Positions 27,471 to 37,177 of a stretch of 64,000 nucleotides of DNA are shown here, one piece after another. The stretch is from Thalassotalea sediminis (GTDB lineage: Bacteria > Pseudomonadota > Gammaproteobacteria > Enterobacterales > Alteromonadaceae). Numbering within the stretch: the first letter of the stretch is position 1; each line of letters opens with the position of its first letter. Below the pieces are notes generated by a model that searched no databases, was not told the origin of the DNA, and saw nothing but the letters and a program-made list of their open reading frames with translations. The stretch spans positions 2,666,001 through 2,730,000 of the forward strand of contig NZ_AP027361.1 in assembly GCF_030295915.1 (NCBI RefSeq). The letters are read 5' to 3'. The translations under genes were made by a program, and so were the position numbers.

Positions 27471-27806
27471 GAGTTCAAAGCAATTAATTTTTAAGCAGCA
27501 TGAAAAAATTGCATTAATTACCTCAAAACCAAGGAAAAATAAGGCTAAAACGGTATTAAATTAGTAAGTAGAGGTACGCGAAATATTTCAATTTACCGAA
27601 ACAATTTGTATTTTGAGCAATATTATTGATAGTTATTAGCTAACTTGAAGAAATAATTTATAGGTAAGTGGTCATTGAGTTTTGTATATAACAAAGCTGA
27701 AATGACAAAAACGGCAATGTATAAATAAGGTAAATAAAACAACAGATGAAACACCATTAATGAATGATTAAATGGATTTTAAGAGCGGTTTTAAGGCTTA
27801 GTAGCT
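27471..27806. other. Intergenic region, nothing recognised
   Basis: About 335 AT-rich bases between the tig promoter and the repeat downstream of the tRNA operon. No frame with a plausible start and no RNA or terminator structure is apparent. Confidence 0.5.
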
Positions 27807-27895
27807 AAGATCTCATCTTACTCAAAATGTTGGAAGTAAAAGAAGGTTGTTGAGGTATATTTCGAAATAGAGAAAGTGGTCGGTGATACAAGATT
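27807..27895 (-). repeat. Direct repeat copy 1, with tRNA-Pro 3' remnant
   Basis: 89 bp matching 27980-28068 with a single mismatch (a at 27888 for g). Its last 19 bp (27877-27895) equal the 3' end of tRNA-Pro including the encoded CCA, after which the match stops. Offset between copies is 173 bp. It is a truncated tRNA-Pro remnant plus 70 bp of downstream flank. Confidence 0.85.
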
Positions 27896-27979
27896 ATTCC
27901 GTACATCCTGTACTTCCCCCTTCGGGCCGCACTTTGTGCGTTCAAAATTGTTCCTGACAATTTTATCGAATTGCTTCGC
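27896..27979. repeat. 84-bp palindrome-rich element between the repeat copies
   Basis: Consists of consecutive small hairpins: GTAC-ATCCT-GTAC (27901-27913), CGCAC-TTT-GTGCG (27928-27940), AAAATTGT-TCCTG-ACAATTTT (27944-27964) and CGAA-TTG-CTTCG near the end. This is the look of a REP- or MITE-like dispersed element. Its GC-rich portions contrast with the AT-rich flanks. Confidence 0.55.
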
Positions 27980-28068
27980 AAGATCTCATCTTACTCAAAA
28001 TGTTGGAAGTAAAAGAAGGTTGTTGAGGTATATTTCGAAATAGAGAAAGTGGTCGGTGATGCAAGATT
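27980..28068 (-). repeat. Direct repeat copy 2, overlapping the intact tRNA-Pro
   Basis: Second copy of the 89-bp repeat. It begins 70 bp downstream of the tRNA-Pro gene and includes its last 19 bp. Confidence 0.85.
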
Positions 28069-28126
28069 CGAACTTGCGACCCCTTGGACCCAAACCAAGT
28101 GCGCTACCAAGCTGCGCTAATCACCG
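28050..28126 (-). tRNA. tRNA-Pro(TGG), distal copy
   Basis: 77 nt including encoded CCA. Acceptor CGGTGAT/ATCACCG, anticodon stem CTTGG/CCAAG with loop TTTGGGT giving anticodon TGG, and T-loop TTCGAAT. Identical to the copy at 28350-28426. Last gene of the Pro-Arg-His-Pro operon. Confidence 0.97.
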
Positions 28127-28134
28127 ACAAAAGA

Positions 28135-28211
28135 TGGGGTGGCTAATGGGACTTGAACCCACGACAACCGGAATCACAATCCGGGGCTCTACCAACTGAG
28201 CTATAGCCACC
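28135..28211 (-). tRNA. tRNA-His(GTG)
   Basis: 77 nt with encoded CCA and the extra G at position -1 (28211) pairing with the discriminator C, the identity element of tRNA-His. Anticodon loop TTGTGAT gives GTG. Confidence 0.97.
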
Positions 28212-28218
28212 ACAGAAA

Positions 28219-28295
<77 letters not shown>

Positions 28296-28349
28296 ACATG
28301 ACCTACAAGTGCGTTTTTAAATATTACACTAATATGCAAAATTTAAAAG

Positions 28350-28426
28350 TGGTCGGTGATGCAAGATTCGAACTTGCGACCCCTTGGACCCAAACCAAGT
28401 GCGCTACCAAGCTGCGCTAATCACCG
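28350..28426 (-). tRNA. tRNA-Pro(TGG), proximal copy
   Basis: 77 nt, identical to the distal copy. First gene of the operon, about 35 nt downstream of the predicted transcription start. Confidence 0.97.
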
Positions 28427-28466
28427 ACTTTTTTGTTAAAAACACGCTTGCTTTCAACGGGTGCGG

Positions 28467-28495
28467 ATATTACCGAGTTGCCGTTTGCTCGTCAA
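28467..28495 (-). promoter_or_regulatory. Promoter of the tRNA operon with stringent-type discriminator
   Basis: TTGACG (28490-28495), 17-bp spacer, TAATAT (28467-28472) on the minus strand, followed by a GC-rich discriminator CCGCACCC. That combination is typical of rRNA/tRNA promoters controlled by ppGpp and DksA. Confidence 0.85.
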
Positions 28496-28710
28496 ACGTT
28501 TTTTAATAAAAATTACGTGTTCGGTCACTTTTACAGCAAAGCATGGGTAATAAGTGCGTAATTGTATAAAAAAGTATCATTAAACCGCCTTTTAACGAAT
28601 TGTTAATTCCTTATAGCTAATGAATACAATAAATCAACAAATTGCACCTACACCTACAAAGTAAAATATGCGAAAATATTGTCGTTTTTAATCTAACCTT
28701 TCTAGGAACT

Positions 28711-29568
28711 ATGACTGCATCTCTTATTGACGGCAAAAAAATTGCCCAAGAACTTAGATCTTCTGTAAAAACCAAAGTAGAACAGCGAGTTTCGCAAGGG
28801 CTACGAGCACCCGGTTTAGCGGTAATTTTAGTAGGCAAAGATCCAGCTTCAGAAGTATATGTTGGCAGCAAACGACGTGCTTGCGAAGAAGTCGGCTTTG
28901 TTTCTCGCTCATATGATTTACCAGAAACGACCTCTGAAGATGAATTATTGTCATTAGTAAGGGAATTAAATCACGATGACGATATCGACGGTATTTTAGT
29001 ACAATTACCCTTACCTGAAGGTTTAGATGCAAATTTAGTAATAGAAACTATCGCGCCACACAAAGATGTTGACGGTTTTCATCCTTCAAATGTTGGTAAA
29101 TTAGCATTAAGACAACCAGGGCTTAGACCTTGCACACCTAAAGGTATTATGACGTTATTTGAATCAACGGGCGTTCATCCACATGGTTTAGACGCGCTTG
29201 TTGTTGGCGCATCTAATATTGTTGGTCGACCGATGACTTTAGAGTTATTACTGGCCGGTTGTACTGTCACCACCACCCATCGTTTCACCAAAGATTTAGA
29301 ATCAAAAGTACGTAACGCTGATTTATTGGTTGTTGCGGTTGGCAAGCCGGCTTTTATTCCAGGTGATTGGATAAAAGAAGGTGCTATTGTCATTGATGTG
29401 GGTATTAACCGCTTAGAAAATGGTACCTTAGTGGGTGATGTAGAGTTTGATGTAGCGAAACAAAAAGCTGCGTTTATTACGCCAGTACCTGGTGGTGTTG
29501 GCCCAATGACTGTCGCCAGTTTAATTGAGAATACACTTATTGCATGTGAAGAGTTTAGTAACACGTAA
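28711..29568 (+). CDS. folD: Methylenetetrahydrofolate dehydrogenase/cyclohydrolase
   Basis: 285 residues from the ATG at 28711; an upstream in-frame ATG at 28642 would add 23 residues unlike FolD. Starts with the usual [16 protein letters not shown]. Conserved [10 protein letters not shown] (catalytic Tyr/Lys region), [21 protein letters not shown] and the Rossmann motif [12 protein letters not shown] are present, as is [11 protein letters not shown]. Converts methylene-THF to formyl-THF with NADP. A close AGGA precedes the start. Confidence 0.96.
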   Translation: MTASLIDGKKIAQELRSSVKTKVEQRVSQGLRAPGLAVILVGKDPASEVYVGSKRRACEEVGFVSRSYDLPETTSEDELLSLVRELNHDDDIDGILVQLPLPEGLDANLVIETIAPHKDVDGFHPSNVGKLALRQPGLRPCTPKGIMTLFESTGVHPHGLDALVVGASNIVGRPMTLELLLAGCTVTTTHRFTKDLESKVRNADLLVVAVGKPAFIPGDWIKEGAIVIDVGINRLENGTLVGDVEFDVAKQKAAFITPVPGGVGPMTVASLIENTLIACEEFSNT

Positions 29569-29583
29569 AAGACAAATTGCAAT

Positions 29584-29619
29584 AAAAAAGGCTTGGATAG
29601 CAATGTCCAAGCCTTTTTT
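29584..29619. terminator. Bidirectional terminator between folD and cysS
   Basis: 14-bp stem AAAAAAGGCTTGGA / TCCAAGCCTTTTTT with an 8-nt loop, serving convergent folD and cysS. Confidence 0.93.
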
Positions 29620-29644
29620 AATATTCACGCAAAAAGCAATAAAG

Positions 29645-31045
29645 TTAACCTTTGCGCCACGTTGTTTTACCGGCACTATCTTCTACAATAATATTCATTG
29701 CTTTCAACTTATCTCGAGCTTCATCTGCAAGCGCCCAGTTTTTATCAACACGTGCTTGGTTGCGCTGCGCAATTAACGCTTCAACTTCTGCTGTTTCATC
29801 ATCATTCCCACCTTGTAAAAAGCTAGCAGGATCAAGTTGAAATAAGCCAAGCACATTACCTAGTGCTTTTAAGCTACCTGCCAGATATACACTTTCATTA
29901 GAACTGAGTTCATTTTTCGCTATTAAACTTTTTGCATGATTAAGTTGCTTAGCTAAATCAAATAACACTGATAACGCTTGTGGGGTATTAAAATCATCAT
30001 CCATGGCTTTAATAAAGCTAACGACATGTGGTGATGATTTATCGAGTTGAAAATCAGCTGGAATATCAACATCGCGTAATGCAGTGTAAATACGTTCAAC
30101 AGATGCACGTGCTTGTTCTAGGTTTTCTGTAGAGTAATTGAGTTGACTGCGGTAATGGCCTGTTGTTAAGAAAAAGCGTGTTGTTTCAGCGTCATACTTT
30201 GCAAGTACATCACGAATAGTAAAGAAGTTACCTAAAGATTTTGACATTTTCTCTTGGTCAACCTGTACCATACCTGTATGCATCCAGTAGTTCACATAAG
30301 GAGTATCTAACGCACAGCAGCTTTGTGCGATCTCGTTTTCATGATGTGGAAACTGTAAATCTGAGCCGCCTCCATGAATATCAAAGTGTTTACCTAATTC
30401 TTTAGCATTCATTGCAGAACACTCAATATGCCAACCCGGTCGACCTGCCCCCCAAGGAGAATCCCAACTTGGCTCTTCTGGTTTGGCAGACTTCCATAAC
30501 ACAAAATCTAAAGGATTGCGTTTTGTCGTATCTATATCAACACGTGAGCCAGCTTGTAATTGTTCTAAGTTTTGACCACTTAACTGCCCATATTCAGGAA
30601 AACTAGAGACATCGAATAATACATCGCCACTTTCAGCAACATATGCATGCTTTTTGGCAACCAATGAATCGATCATTTCAATAATTTCAACCATGTGAGT
30701 TGTTACACGAGGTTCTAAATCAGGGCGTAATATGTTTAATGCATCAAAGTCTTCATGCATATAACCAATAGTTCGCTCAGTAAGCGCTTCTGGTGTTTCA
30801 TTATTTTCAAGCGCACGTTTAATGATTTTATCTTCAACATCGGTAATGTTACGTACATAATTAACATCGTAACCTGAAAATCTTAAGTACCGAACAATAT
30901 TGTCAAAACTAATATATGTGCGAGCATGGCCAATATGACATAAGTCATAAACCGTACAACCACAAACATACAACCCTACTTTACCTTGGTTAATTGGGGT
31001 AAATGTTTCCTTTTCACGGGTAAGTGTATTGTACATCTGTAACAT
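29645..31045 (-). CDS. cysS: Cysteinyl-tRNA synthetase
   Basis: 466 residues, class I synthetase with HIGH motif at residues 37-40 (CHIGHART), zinc-site Cys28, a second Cys/His zinc set (ECSAMN ... HHENEIAQS) and KMSKS near residue 268 ([10 protein letters not shown]). Charges tRNA-Cys. The N-terminus [13 protein letters not shown] aligns with other CysS proteins. Divergent from ppiB, as in many gammaproteobacteria. Confidence 0.97.
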   Translation of the reverse strand: MLQMYNTLTREKETFTPINQGKVGLYVCGCTVYDLCHIGHARTYISFDNIVRYLRFSGYDVNYVRNITDVEDKIIKRALENNETPEALTERTIGYMHEDFDALNILRPDLEPRVTTHMVEIIEMIDSLVAKKHAYVAESGDVLFDVSSFPEYGQLSGQNLEQLQAGSRVDIDTTKRNPLDFVLWKSAKPEEPSWDSPWGAGRPGWHIECSAMNAKELGKHFDIHGGGSDLQFPHHENEIAQSCCALDTPYVNYWMHTGMVQVDQEKMSKSLGNFFTIRDVLAKYDAETTRFFLTTGHYRSQLNYSTENLEQARASVERIYTALRDVDIPADFQLDKSSPHVVSFIKAMDDDFNTPQALSVLFDLAKQLNHAKSLIAKNELSSNESVYLAGSLKALGNVLGLFQLDPASFLQGGNDDETAEVEALIAQRNQARVDKNWALADEARDKLKAMNIIVEDSAGKTTWRKG

Positions 31046-31126
31046 GAGGTTTTCTGACTCCTAATAGGCAGGTTTATTTAAGCTCCGGCATTGTAACCGA
31101 ACTCCGTATTATAATCACCACTTCCC

Positions 31127-31154
31127 TTTACAGAATCAACCATTAGGTTACAAT
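31127..31154 (+). promoter_or_regulatory. Candidate promoter of ppiB-lpxH
   Basis: TTTACA (31127-31132), 16-bp spacer, TACAAT (31149-31154), about 30 bp upstream of the ppiB ATG. Confidence 0.5.
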
Positions 31155-31184
31155 CCCTGCACAAACTTTATTAGAGATAGAAAT

Positions 31185-31676
31185 ATGATCACTTTTCAAA
31201 CTTCTTTAGGCGATATAAAAATTGAATTGAACTTCGATAAAGCGCCTGTTACTGCAAAAAACTTCGAACAATACGCTAAAGATGGCTTTTACAACGGCAC
31301 TATTTTTCATCGCGTTATTAAAGGTTTTATGGCGCAAGGCGGTGGTTTTGCTTCAGGTATGGAAGAAAAAGAAAGCGGTGAAAGTATTGAAAATGAAGCA
31401 AACAATGGTTTATCAAATGAACGTGGCACCTTAGCAATGGCACGTACGCAAGATCCTCACTCGGCATCAGCACAATTTTTTATTAACTTAACTGATAATG
31501 ACTTTCTCGATTTTAAAAACGAAACAGTTCAAGGTTGGGGCTATTGTGTATTTGGTAAAGTGATTGAAGGCATGGAAATTGTTGACAAAATGACACTAGT
31601 TGAAACTGGCCGCTTTGGTTTTCATGATGACGTACCAAAAGATGAAATTATAATTAACAACACAATTGTTGAATAA
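31185..31676 (+). CDS. ppiB: Cyclophilin-type peptidyl-prolyl isomerase B
   Basis: 163 residues with no signal peptide, hence cytoplasmic. Cyclophilin signature [13 protein letters not shown] (active-site Arg and Phe), [18 protein letters not shown] and [13 protein letters not shown]. Catalyses proline cis-trans isomerisation. lpxH starts 13 bp downstream. Confidence 0.95.
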   Translation: MITFQTSLGDIKIELNFDKAPVTAKNFEQYAKDGFYNGTIFHRVIKGFMAQGGGFASGMEEKESGESIENEANNGLSNERGTLAMARTQDPHSASAQFFINLTDNDFLDFKNETVQGWGYCVFGKVIEGMEIVDKMTLVETGRFGFHDDVPKDEIIINNTIVE

Positions 31677-31689
31677 TATTAGCTAACGT

Positions 31690-32424
31690 ATGTCGAATAT
31701 TACATATTTTATTGCCGACTTACATTTAGCAGAAGACAGGCCGGATATTACGGCCTGTTTTTTGTCGTTTCTAAAAAAAGATGCACCTAACGCAGAAACG
31801 CTCTATATTTTAGGCGATTTGTTTGAGTATTGGATCGGCGACGATGATAACGCTCCGTTAGTAACGCAGATTGCGCAAAGCCTAAAAGCGCTTAGTGAAA
31901 CAGGCACCACGATTTACTTTATTCAAGGTAATCGTGACTTTTTATTAGGTAAACGTTACGCAAAACGTTGTGGTATGACTTTATTGCCAGACATTACCAC
32001 GATTGATTTATACGGCGAAAAAGCAGTAATCATGCATGGCGATACTTTATGTACGCGTGATGTGGAATACCAAGCTTTCAGAAAAAAGTCGCGTAGCTGG
32101 TGGTGGCAAGCAATCATTAAAAGCTTACCATTATTTGTTCGGCGAAATATTGCGCAAAACTACCGTAAAAAGAGTGCCCTTTCAACATCGATGAAATCAC
32201 AAGACATCATGGATGTTACCCCTATAGAAGTCATCAATTGTTTAAAAAGGTATCAATCACAATTACTCATTCATGGTCATACGCATCGCCCTGCAACACA
32301 TGAAATAACCGTGAATGGCAAGCCAGCAAAGCGAATTGTATTGGGTGACTGGTATGAACAAGGCTCTATTTTATATGTAAGTCCCGACAACATTACGCTA
32401 GAAAACCTACCCTTTAGCTGTTAA
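31690..32424 (+). CDS. lpxH: UDP-2,3-diacylglucosamine diphosphatase
   Basis: 244 residues, metallophosphoesterase. Motifs: DLHL (about 8-11), GDLFEYWIGDD, GNRDFLLG, MHGDTLCTRD and the C-terminal HGHTHRP. Hydrolyses UDP-2,3-diacylglucosamine to lipid X in lipid A synthesis. The last 11 bases overlap the end of the convergent miaE gene. Confidence 0.95.
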   Translation: MSNITYFIADLHLAEDRPDITACFLSFLKKDAPNAETLYILGDLFEYWIGDDDNAPLVTQIAQSLKALSETGTTIYFIQGNRDFLLGKRYAKRCGMTLLPDITTIDLYGEKAVIMHGDTLCTRDVEYQAFRKKSRSWWWQAIIKSLPLFVRRNIAQNYRKKSALSTSMKSQDIMDVTPIEVINCLKRYQSQLLIHGHTHRPATHEITVNGKPAKRIVLGDWYEQGSILYVSPDNITLENLPFSC

Positions 32425-33187
32425 CTGAGTCCGCCGGTATTCCTGAATGAAACTTAAAGTCTTCGTCAGGTGAATTAATAAGATCTGCTTCTATTTTACC
32501 GAAAAACGCTATTCGGTCTGAAATATCTTTACCGGCAATTTCTTCTGCTAGTGTTAGGTAGTCTTGATAATGACGAGCCTCACTGCGTAACAGTGAAACA
32601 TAAAAATCCCCTAAACGTTTATCAACATGAGGAGCGAGCTTTGCAAAACGTTCACATGAACGTGCTTCAATATATGCGCCAATAATTAACTTATCAATTA
32701 ATGTTTCTGGTTCATAAGTTCTTACATTGCAAATTAGTCCTTTCGCATATCGTGCGGGCGTGATACTGCGATATCCAATATCATATTCATCCATAATTTC
32801 TAATACTTGATAAAAATGGTGTAACTCTTCCTTTATCAATAACACCATCTTGTCGATCAGATCTTGTCCGTATGGCGAATTAGATTTAGGTAGAACCGAT
32901 TTTGACAATTTATTCTTTTCAGCTAACTCTCGCCAGTTACCTTCTCGACGATATATAAATTGTTCAAACGGCTGTAACCAAGCTAATAATGCATCACCAC
33001 TTTCTTTATCAACAGCATATTTTCGAATCAGGTACATTGCACTTTGCGCGGCCTTTAGTTCGCAAATCAAGTGATCAATCAAAACCATTGATAAGCTCTC
33101 TGGTTGAGCAGCCTTCTCAACCCATGCCTTAGGTGTCGATGTTAATAAAAAACCGTTAATTGGCGCAAGTAGCTCTTCATAAGACAT
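32414..33187 (-). CDS. miaE: tRNA-(ms2io6A37) hydroxylase MiaE
   Basis: 257 residues, helical ferritin-like non-haem di-iron enzyme. Iron ligands are visible in ELHHFYQVLE and in EARSCERFAKLAPH and LRSEARHYQDYLTLAE. Hydroxylates ms2i6A at position 37 of tRNAs reading UNN codons, an oxygen-dependent modification. Stop codons of miaE and lpxH overlap by 11 bp in convergent orientation. Confidence 0.92.
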   Translation of the reverse strand: MSYEELLAPINGFLLTSTPKAWVEKAAQPESLSMVLIDHLICELKAAQSAMYLIRKYAVDKESGDALLAWLQPFEQFIYRREGNWRELAEKNKLSKSVLPKSNSPYGQDLIDKMVLLIKEELHHFYQVLEIMDEYDIGYRSITPARYAKGLICNVRTYEPETLIDKLIIGAYIEARSCERFAKLAPHVDKRLGDFYVSLLRSEARHYQDYLTLAEEIAGKDISDRIAFFGKIEADLINSPDEDFKFHSGIPADSVNS

Positions 33188-33285
33188 ATATAACTGTCAC
33201 CTTTAAATTAAAATCGACGGTATTCTAAAAGCTCAAAGCGTGAGATACTAGTAATTAGACTCATATCACATCAAATAATCGCATT

Positions 33286-33564
33286 ATGGCAAACAAAGCA
33301 ATTAAAAAGTTACTCGATAACCACAAGCAACTCATTCATAGTGAAGGCATAAAAGTCGTTTCTCACGTGCAACGAGAAGAAGATGAATGGATATTAAATA
33401 CAATAATGCTTGAAAATATTGATGTACCGTTTAAATACAAACGAAAAAAACAGTACCGTTCACTTACGGGACAGCAAGTAAACGTTACATATTACCCTGA
33501 TTCTGAAACAATCGCTGGCTTTGAAATGGAAATAATGAGCATCGTCCGTATTAAAGTTACTTAG
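33286..33564 (+). CDS. Small conserved-looking protein of unknown function
   Basis: 92 residues, basic, no signal peptide or membrane segment. The sequence reads like a compact alpha+beta domain: helical start (ANKAIKKLLDNHKQLI), several beta strands, a basic patch FKYKRKKQYRSLTGQQ and a hydrophobic end. I do not recognise the family; a nucleic-acid- or ribosome-associated role is possible from the charge but unsupported. Coding is likely from length, composition and the isolated position between divergent miaE and the Yip1 gene. Confidence 0.6.
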   Translation: MANKAIKKLLDNHKQLIHSEGIKVVSHVQREEDEWILNTIMLENIDVPFKYKRKKQYRSLTGQQVNVTYYPDSETIAGFEMEIMSIVRIKVT

Positions 33565-33785
33565 ATAGATAACCACCTATATTTTTCTTATTTATTTTAA
33601 TTATAACAAAAAGCAATTTGCTATAATTTTCGTATATTTTTCATTCTATTCTTGACTATATCTTCAACATCTTTCATAAATAACATATCAGCAATAAAAA
33701 TAATAACGTTGATCACACACGCTAGCGGATAAAAATTATAAATACGCACAAGGCGATTTTGGGGACAGAGCAAGAGGATATAATT

Positions 33786-34385
33786 ATGATCTTAAATCAT
33801 ATTTGGGGGCTATATGCTCATCCAAAAGAAGAATGGCATACTATTGAAAAGCGTCACGAGAGTTTACTTTACAGCCTAGTACACATCTTAACAGTTGCAC
33901 TTATTCCTGCTATTTGCAGCTATTTTGCAGCAGCCCATATTGGCTGGTCTATTGGCACAGGATCTGTCATCAAATTAGGTGAATCTAGTGCTATGGCAAT
34001 GTCAGTGGCAATGTATTTAGGCATTGTTGTTGGTGTGTTTGCCTTGGCATATTTGATCCAGTGGATGGCGGTTACCTTTGACGCCACACCTGACTTTACG
34101 CAATCACTTGAGCTAGCAGCATATACTGCAACACCATTATTAATGGTTGGATTAACGGCGCTTTATCCTGTGCTTTGGTTTGTCACTATCGCAGGATTAG
34201 CAGCATTGTCATATTCAGTTTACCTACTCTACTCAGGCATTCCTATTATGATGAACATTCCTGAAGAGAAAGGATTTATTTATTCAAGTTCAGTAGTAAC
34301 ATGCGGCTTAGTGTTACTCGTTGCATTAATGGCAATAAGTGCCATTATGTTTAGCATGGGCTTTAACTCAGAATATATTGTTTAA
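33786..34385 (+). CDS. Yip1-family (DUF1282) membrane protein
   Basis: 199 residues from the ATG at 33786, chosen because GAGG lies 8 nt upstream and MILNHIWGLYAHPKEEW matches the family start (compare E. coli YohC, MSHVWGLFSHP). An upstream in-frame TTG at 33759 is less likely. Five membrane segments. Function unknown; the Yip1 fold is linked to membrane trafficking in eukaryotes. Ends at a strong terminator shared with purF. Confidence 0.85.
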   Translation: MILNHIWGLYAHPKEEWHTIEKRHESLLYSLVHILTVALIPAICSYFAAAHIGWSIGTGSVIKLGESSAMAMSVAMYLGIVVGVFALAYLIQWMAVTFDATPDFTQSLELAAYTATPLLMVGLTALYPVLWFVTIAGLAALSYSVYLLYSGIPIMMNIPEEKGFIYSSSVVTCGLVLLVALMAISAIMFSMGFNSEYIV

Positions 34386-34402
34386 CACAATATTCCTCAT
34401 AC

Positions 34403-34429
34403 AAAAAAGGCACCTTGCGGTGCCTTTTT
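34403..34429. terminator. Terminator between Yip1 gene and purF
   Basis: Stem AAAAAAGGCACC / GGTGCCTTTTT with loop TTGC. T-run on both strands; serves both convergent genes. Confidence 0.92.
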
Positions 34430-34485
34430 CATCATATAAAATGTCTGGTCCTAAAAGTGTAAACTCTTGTCAGAACGACACAAAC

Positions 34486-36000
34486 TTAAGAACCTTCATT
34501 GTGCATATCAATTATTGAGTCTGCATTTTTATCTGATTGTTCTTTTACTTCGTTATTACGTAATGCATCGAGCTTTTCTAAGTAACCTTGATCAATATCG
34601 TTGGTGATGTATTGGCCATTAAAAACTGACGTTTCAAAGTTCTTAATGTCAGGATTTGCAATTCTAACTGCAGCTTCTAAATCTTCAATTGACTGAAAAA
34701 TAAGCTTATCAGCACCAATTAGTTGACAAATATCTTCTAACTCGCGCCCATGAGCAATCAATTCATTTGCACTAGGCATATCAATACCATATACATTAGG
34801 AAAGCGTATTTCAGGTGCGGCCGAAGCGAAATATACTTTTTTAGCACCCGCTGCACGGGCCATTTCAATAATCTGCTCTGACGTAGTACCACGTACAATA
34901 GAGTCATCAACCAAAAGTACATTTTTACCTGCAAACTCAGCGCCAATCGCATTCAACTTACGACGAACCGACTTTTTACGTTGTTCTTGCCCCGGCATAA
35001 TAAACGTACGACCAATATAACGGTTTTTAACAAAGCCTTGTCTATAAGGAAGGTCTAACGTTTGCGCTATTTGTAAAGCCGTATCACATGATGTTTCAGG
35101 AATAGGGATCACAACATCAATATCTTCATCAGCCCACTCTTTAGCGATTTTAGCACCAAGTTTAGTACCCATTTCAACACGAGAACCGTAGACTGATATT
35201 TTATCAATCGCTGAGTCAGGACGAGCAAAATATACGTATTCAAAAATACACGGATTAAAACTCGGATTTTCTGCACATTGCTTACTGTGAAGCTGACCAT
35301 CTTCAGTAAAGAAAATCGCCTCTCCAGGTGCGACATCACGCACAAACTCGAAGTCATTAGCATCAAGTGCCACTGACTCTGATGCGATCATATACTCTGT
35401 GCCCTTTTCAGTTTCACGTTTACCAAAGACTAAAGGACGAATCCCTTTTGGATCACGAAACGCCACCATACCATGACCAATGATAAGCGCTACACTAGCG
35501 TATGCCCCTCTAACTCGTTTATGAACATTGGCAACAGCAGTGAAAATATCATCAGGTGTTAAATCTAAACCACCAATATGCTGAATCTCATGTCCGAGAA
35601 TATTCAATAACAATTCAGAGTCAGACGTAGTGTTTACATGACGACGTGCTTCTTTAAATAACCAATCCTTTAGCTCTTCAGCGTTGGTAAGGTTACCGTT
35701 ATGAGCAAGTGAAATACCAAAAGGAGAATTGGCATAAAAAGGTTGAGCTTCTGATGAACTCGACGTACCGGCAGTTGGATAACGAATATGGCCAATACCA
35801 ATATTGCCTTGAAGTCTTAACATATGACGAGTGTGAAATACGTCCTTCACTAAACCGTTTGCCTTTCTCAGCCTAAAGGTATTATCGTTAATCGTCACGA
35901 TACCTGCAGCGTCCTGACCACGATGCTGAAGAACCGTTAAGCCATCATATAATGATTGCCCAACCGGTGTATTACCAACAATGCCAACTATACCACACAT
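34486..36000 (-). CDS. purF: Amidophosphoribosyltransferase
   Basis: 504 residues. C2 after the initiator Met is the N-terminal glutaminase nucleophile (MCGIVGIVG, no propeptide). The glutamine site includes GHIRYPTAG and [10 protein letters not shown]; the PRPP loop is [14 protein letters not shown] (about 364-377). First committed step of purine synthesis. Follows cvpA by 18 bp, the E. coli order. No clear PurR operator was found upstream of cvpA. Confidence 0.97.
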   Translation of the reverse strand: MCGIVGIVGNTPVGQSLYDGLTVLQHRGQDAAGIVTINDNTFRLRKANGLVKDVFHTRHMLRLQGNIGIGHIRYPTAGTSSSSEAQPFYANSPFGISLAHNGNLTNAEELKDWLFKEARRHVNTTSDSELLLNILGHEIQHIGGLDLTPDDIFTAVANVHKRVRGAYASVALIIGHGMVAFRDPKGIRPLVFGKRETEKGTEYMIASESVALDANDFEFVRDVAPGEAIFFTEDGQLHSKQCAENPSFNPCIFEYVYFARPDSAIDKISVYGSRVEMGTKLGAKIAKEWADEDIDVVIPIPETSCDTALQIAQTLDLPYRQGFVKNRYIGRTFIMPGQEQRKKSVRRKLNAIGAEFAGKNVLLVDDSIVRGTTSEQIIEMARAAGAKKVYFASAAPEIRFPNVYGIDMPSANELIAHGRELEDICQLIGADKLIFQSIEDLEAAVRIANPDIKNFETSVFNGQYITNDIDQGYLEKLDALRNNEVKEQSDKNADSIIDMHNEGS

Positions 36001-36018
36001 GTAGTTTTCCCCGATGTT

Positions 36019-36507
36019 TTAAACTTGCTGTAAAAAACTGGATGACTCTTTGAGATATTCAAAAAACCATTCAATGATTAATGTAAATTCTGGTATCAAT
36101 AGAGAACTTTTCCACCATTCGCTTGATGGTGAAGGTGTAAACGCATCCATAAAAAATAAGATTGCACTACAAACTAATACACCTCTTAATGCGCCAAACA
36201 CTAGACCTAACAGACGATCTGTACCTGAGAGCCCAGTTTTGGTCACCAGCTGGCTAATCACATAATTAACAATGGCACCTAAAATTAAGGTGGTGATAAA
36301 TAGAATAGCAATAGATGCACCGTTGCGGAGCATTTGATCGGAAATATTTGTTAATAGTGTGGCGAGTTTGGGATAAAAAGAACTGGCTATAAAGAAGGCA
36401 CTGATCCAAACAACTAACGAAATTGCTTCTTTAACAAACCCTCTAATAAGGCTTATCAGTGTTGAAATACCTATGACTGCCAAAATGGCATAGTCTACCC
36501 AAACCAT
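36019..36507 (-). CDS. cvpA: CvpA-family membrane protein
   Basis: 162 residues, four membrane segments. N-terminus [28 protein letters not shown] and [19 protein letters not shown] are CvpA signatures. Needed for colicin V production and envelope/bile tolerance in E. coli. Cotranscribed with purF. Confidence 0.92.
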   Translation of the reverse strand: MVWVDYAILAVIGISTLISLIRGFVKEAISLVVWISAFFIASSFYPKLATLLTNISDQMLRNGASIAILFITTLILGAIVNYVISQLVTKTGLSGTDRLLGLVFGALRGVLVCSAILFFMDAFTPSPSSEWWKSSLLIPEFTLIIEWFFEYLKESSSFLQQV

Positions 36508-36576
36508 AAATTACGTGTCTCATCGATTAGAGGCGCGCATTCTACCAGAACACGCACTAAGATCACTAACATTTTA

Positions 36577-37176
36577 TTATTTTGTTGGCTGAAACTTGGC
36601 AATTTTTCCTTGCACTTTTGTTAACTCTTTAAGTGCTGGGAGCTTTTTCTCTAAACTCGACTTTACGAGTTCAGGACCAATAAATACTTTGGTTAATGTA
36701 CCACTTTTCGTTTTTATCGGTTTCGTAAATACCGTATAACCCGCCGCCTTTAGTTTACGAGAAAGATCTGCAACGTTCTTTTTATGACGAAAACTTCCTA
36801 ATTGTATTACCCACGCTTGCTCTTCGGTTATTTTCTCTGGTAACACGGCAGCCTTGGTAATGGGTTTAGCTGGAGCAGCGTCTACCTTGTTATTTTCTTC
36901 AGCAGGTAAATTACTTTCCTTATTTAGCGCTTCTACTTGTTTAGCATCATCAATGGCAACTTCTTCACTTTCTTGTTGCTTGGGTAAATGCGCAATTTTT
37001 TCAGCATCAATCGATTGACTTTCTGGTTTAAAGTCTACTTGTGGAGCCAATGGTATCTTTTCAAACTCTTCTTGATACGTTTGTTTCTCGCCGTCGAGTA
37101 AGTCAGGTAAAAAGATAATCGCTACCGCCGCAACAATAACGGTTCCAACTAATCTATTTTGAAAAGGTGTAGACAA
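36577..37176 (-). CDS. dedD: SPOR-domain division protein DedD
   Basis: 199 residues. N-terminal membrane anchor (LVGTVIVAAVAIIFLPDLLDG, about 9-29), a low-complexity periplasmic linker and a C-terminal SPOR domain (about 122-195: AWVIQLGSFRHKKNVADL ... KVFIGPELVKSSLEKKL). SPOR domains bind denuded peptidoglycan at the septum. One base separates it from folC. Confidence 0.9.
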   Translation of the reverse strand: MSTPFQNRLVGTVIVAAVAIIFLPDLLDGEKQTYQEEFEKIPLAPQVDFKPESQSIDAEKIAHLPKQQESEEVAIDDAKQVEALNKESNLPAEENNKVDAAPAKPITKAAVLPEKITEEQAWVIQLGSFRHKKNVADLSRKLKAAGYTVFTKPIKTKSGTLTKVFIGPELVKSSLEKKLPALKELTKVQGKIAKFQPTK

Positions 37177-37177
37177 A

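Noticed and set aside
27896..27979. Intrinsic terminator of the tRNA operon
   Set aside because: The AAAATTGT/ACAATTTT hairpin lacks a T-run in the transcribed direction (followed by GAACGC), so it is described as part of the repeat element only.
36508..36576. PurR operator upstream of cvpA-purF
   Set aside because: No ACGCAAACGTTTGCGT-like palindrome is visible; only weak AT-rich sequence is there.
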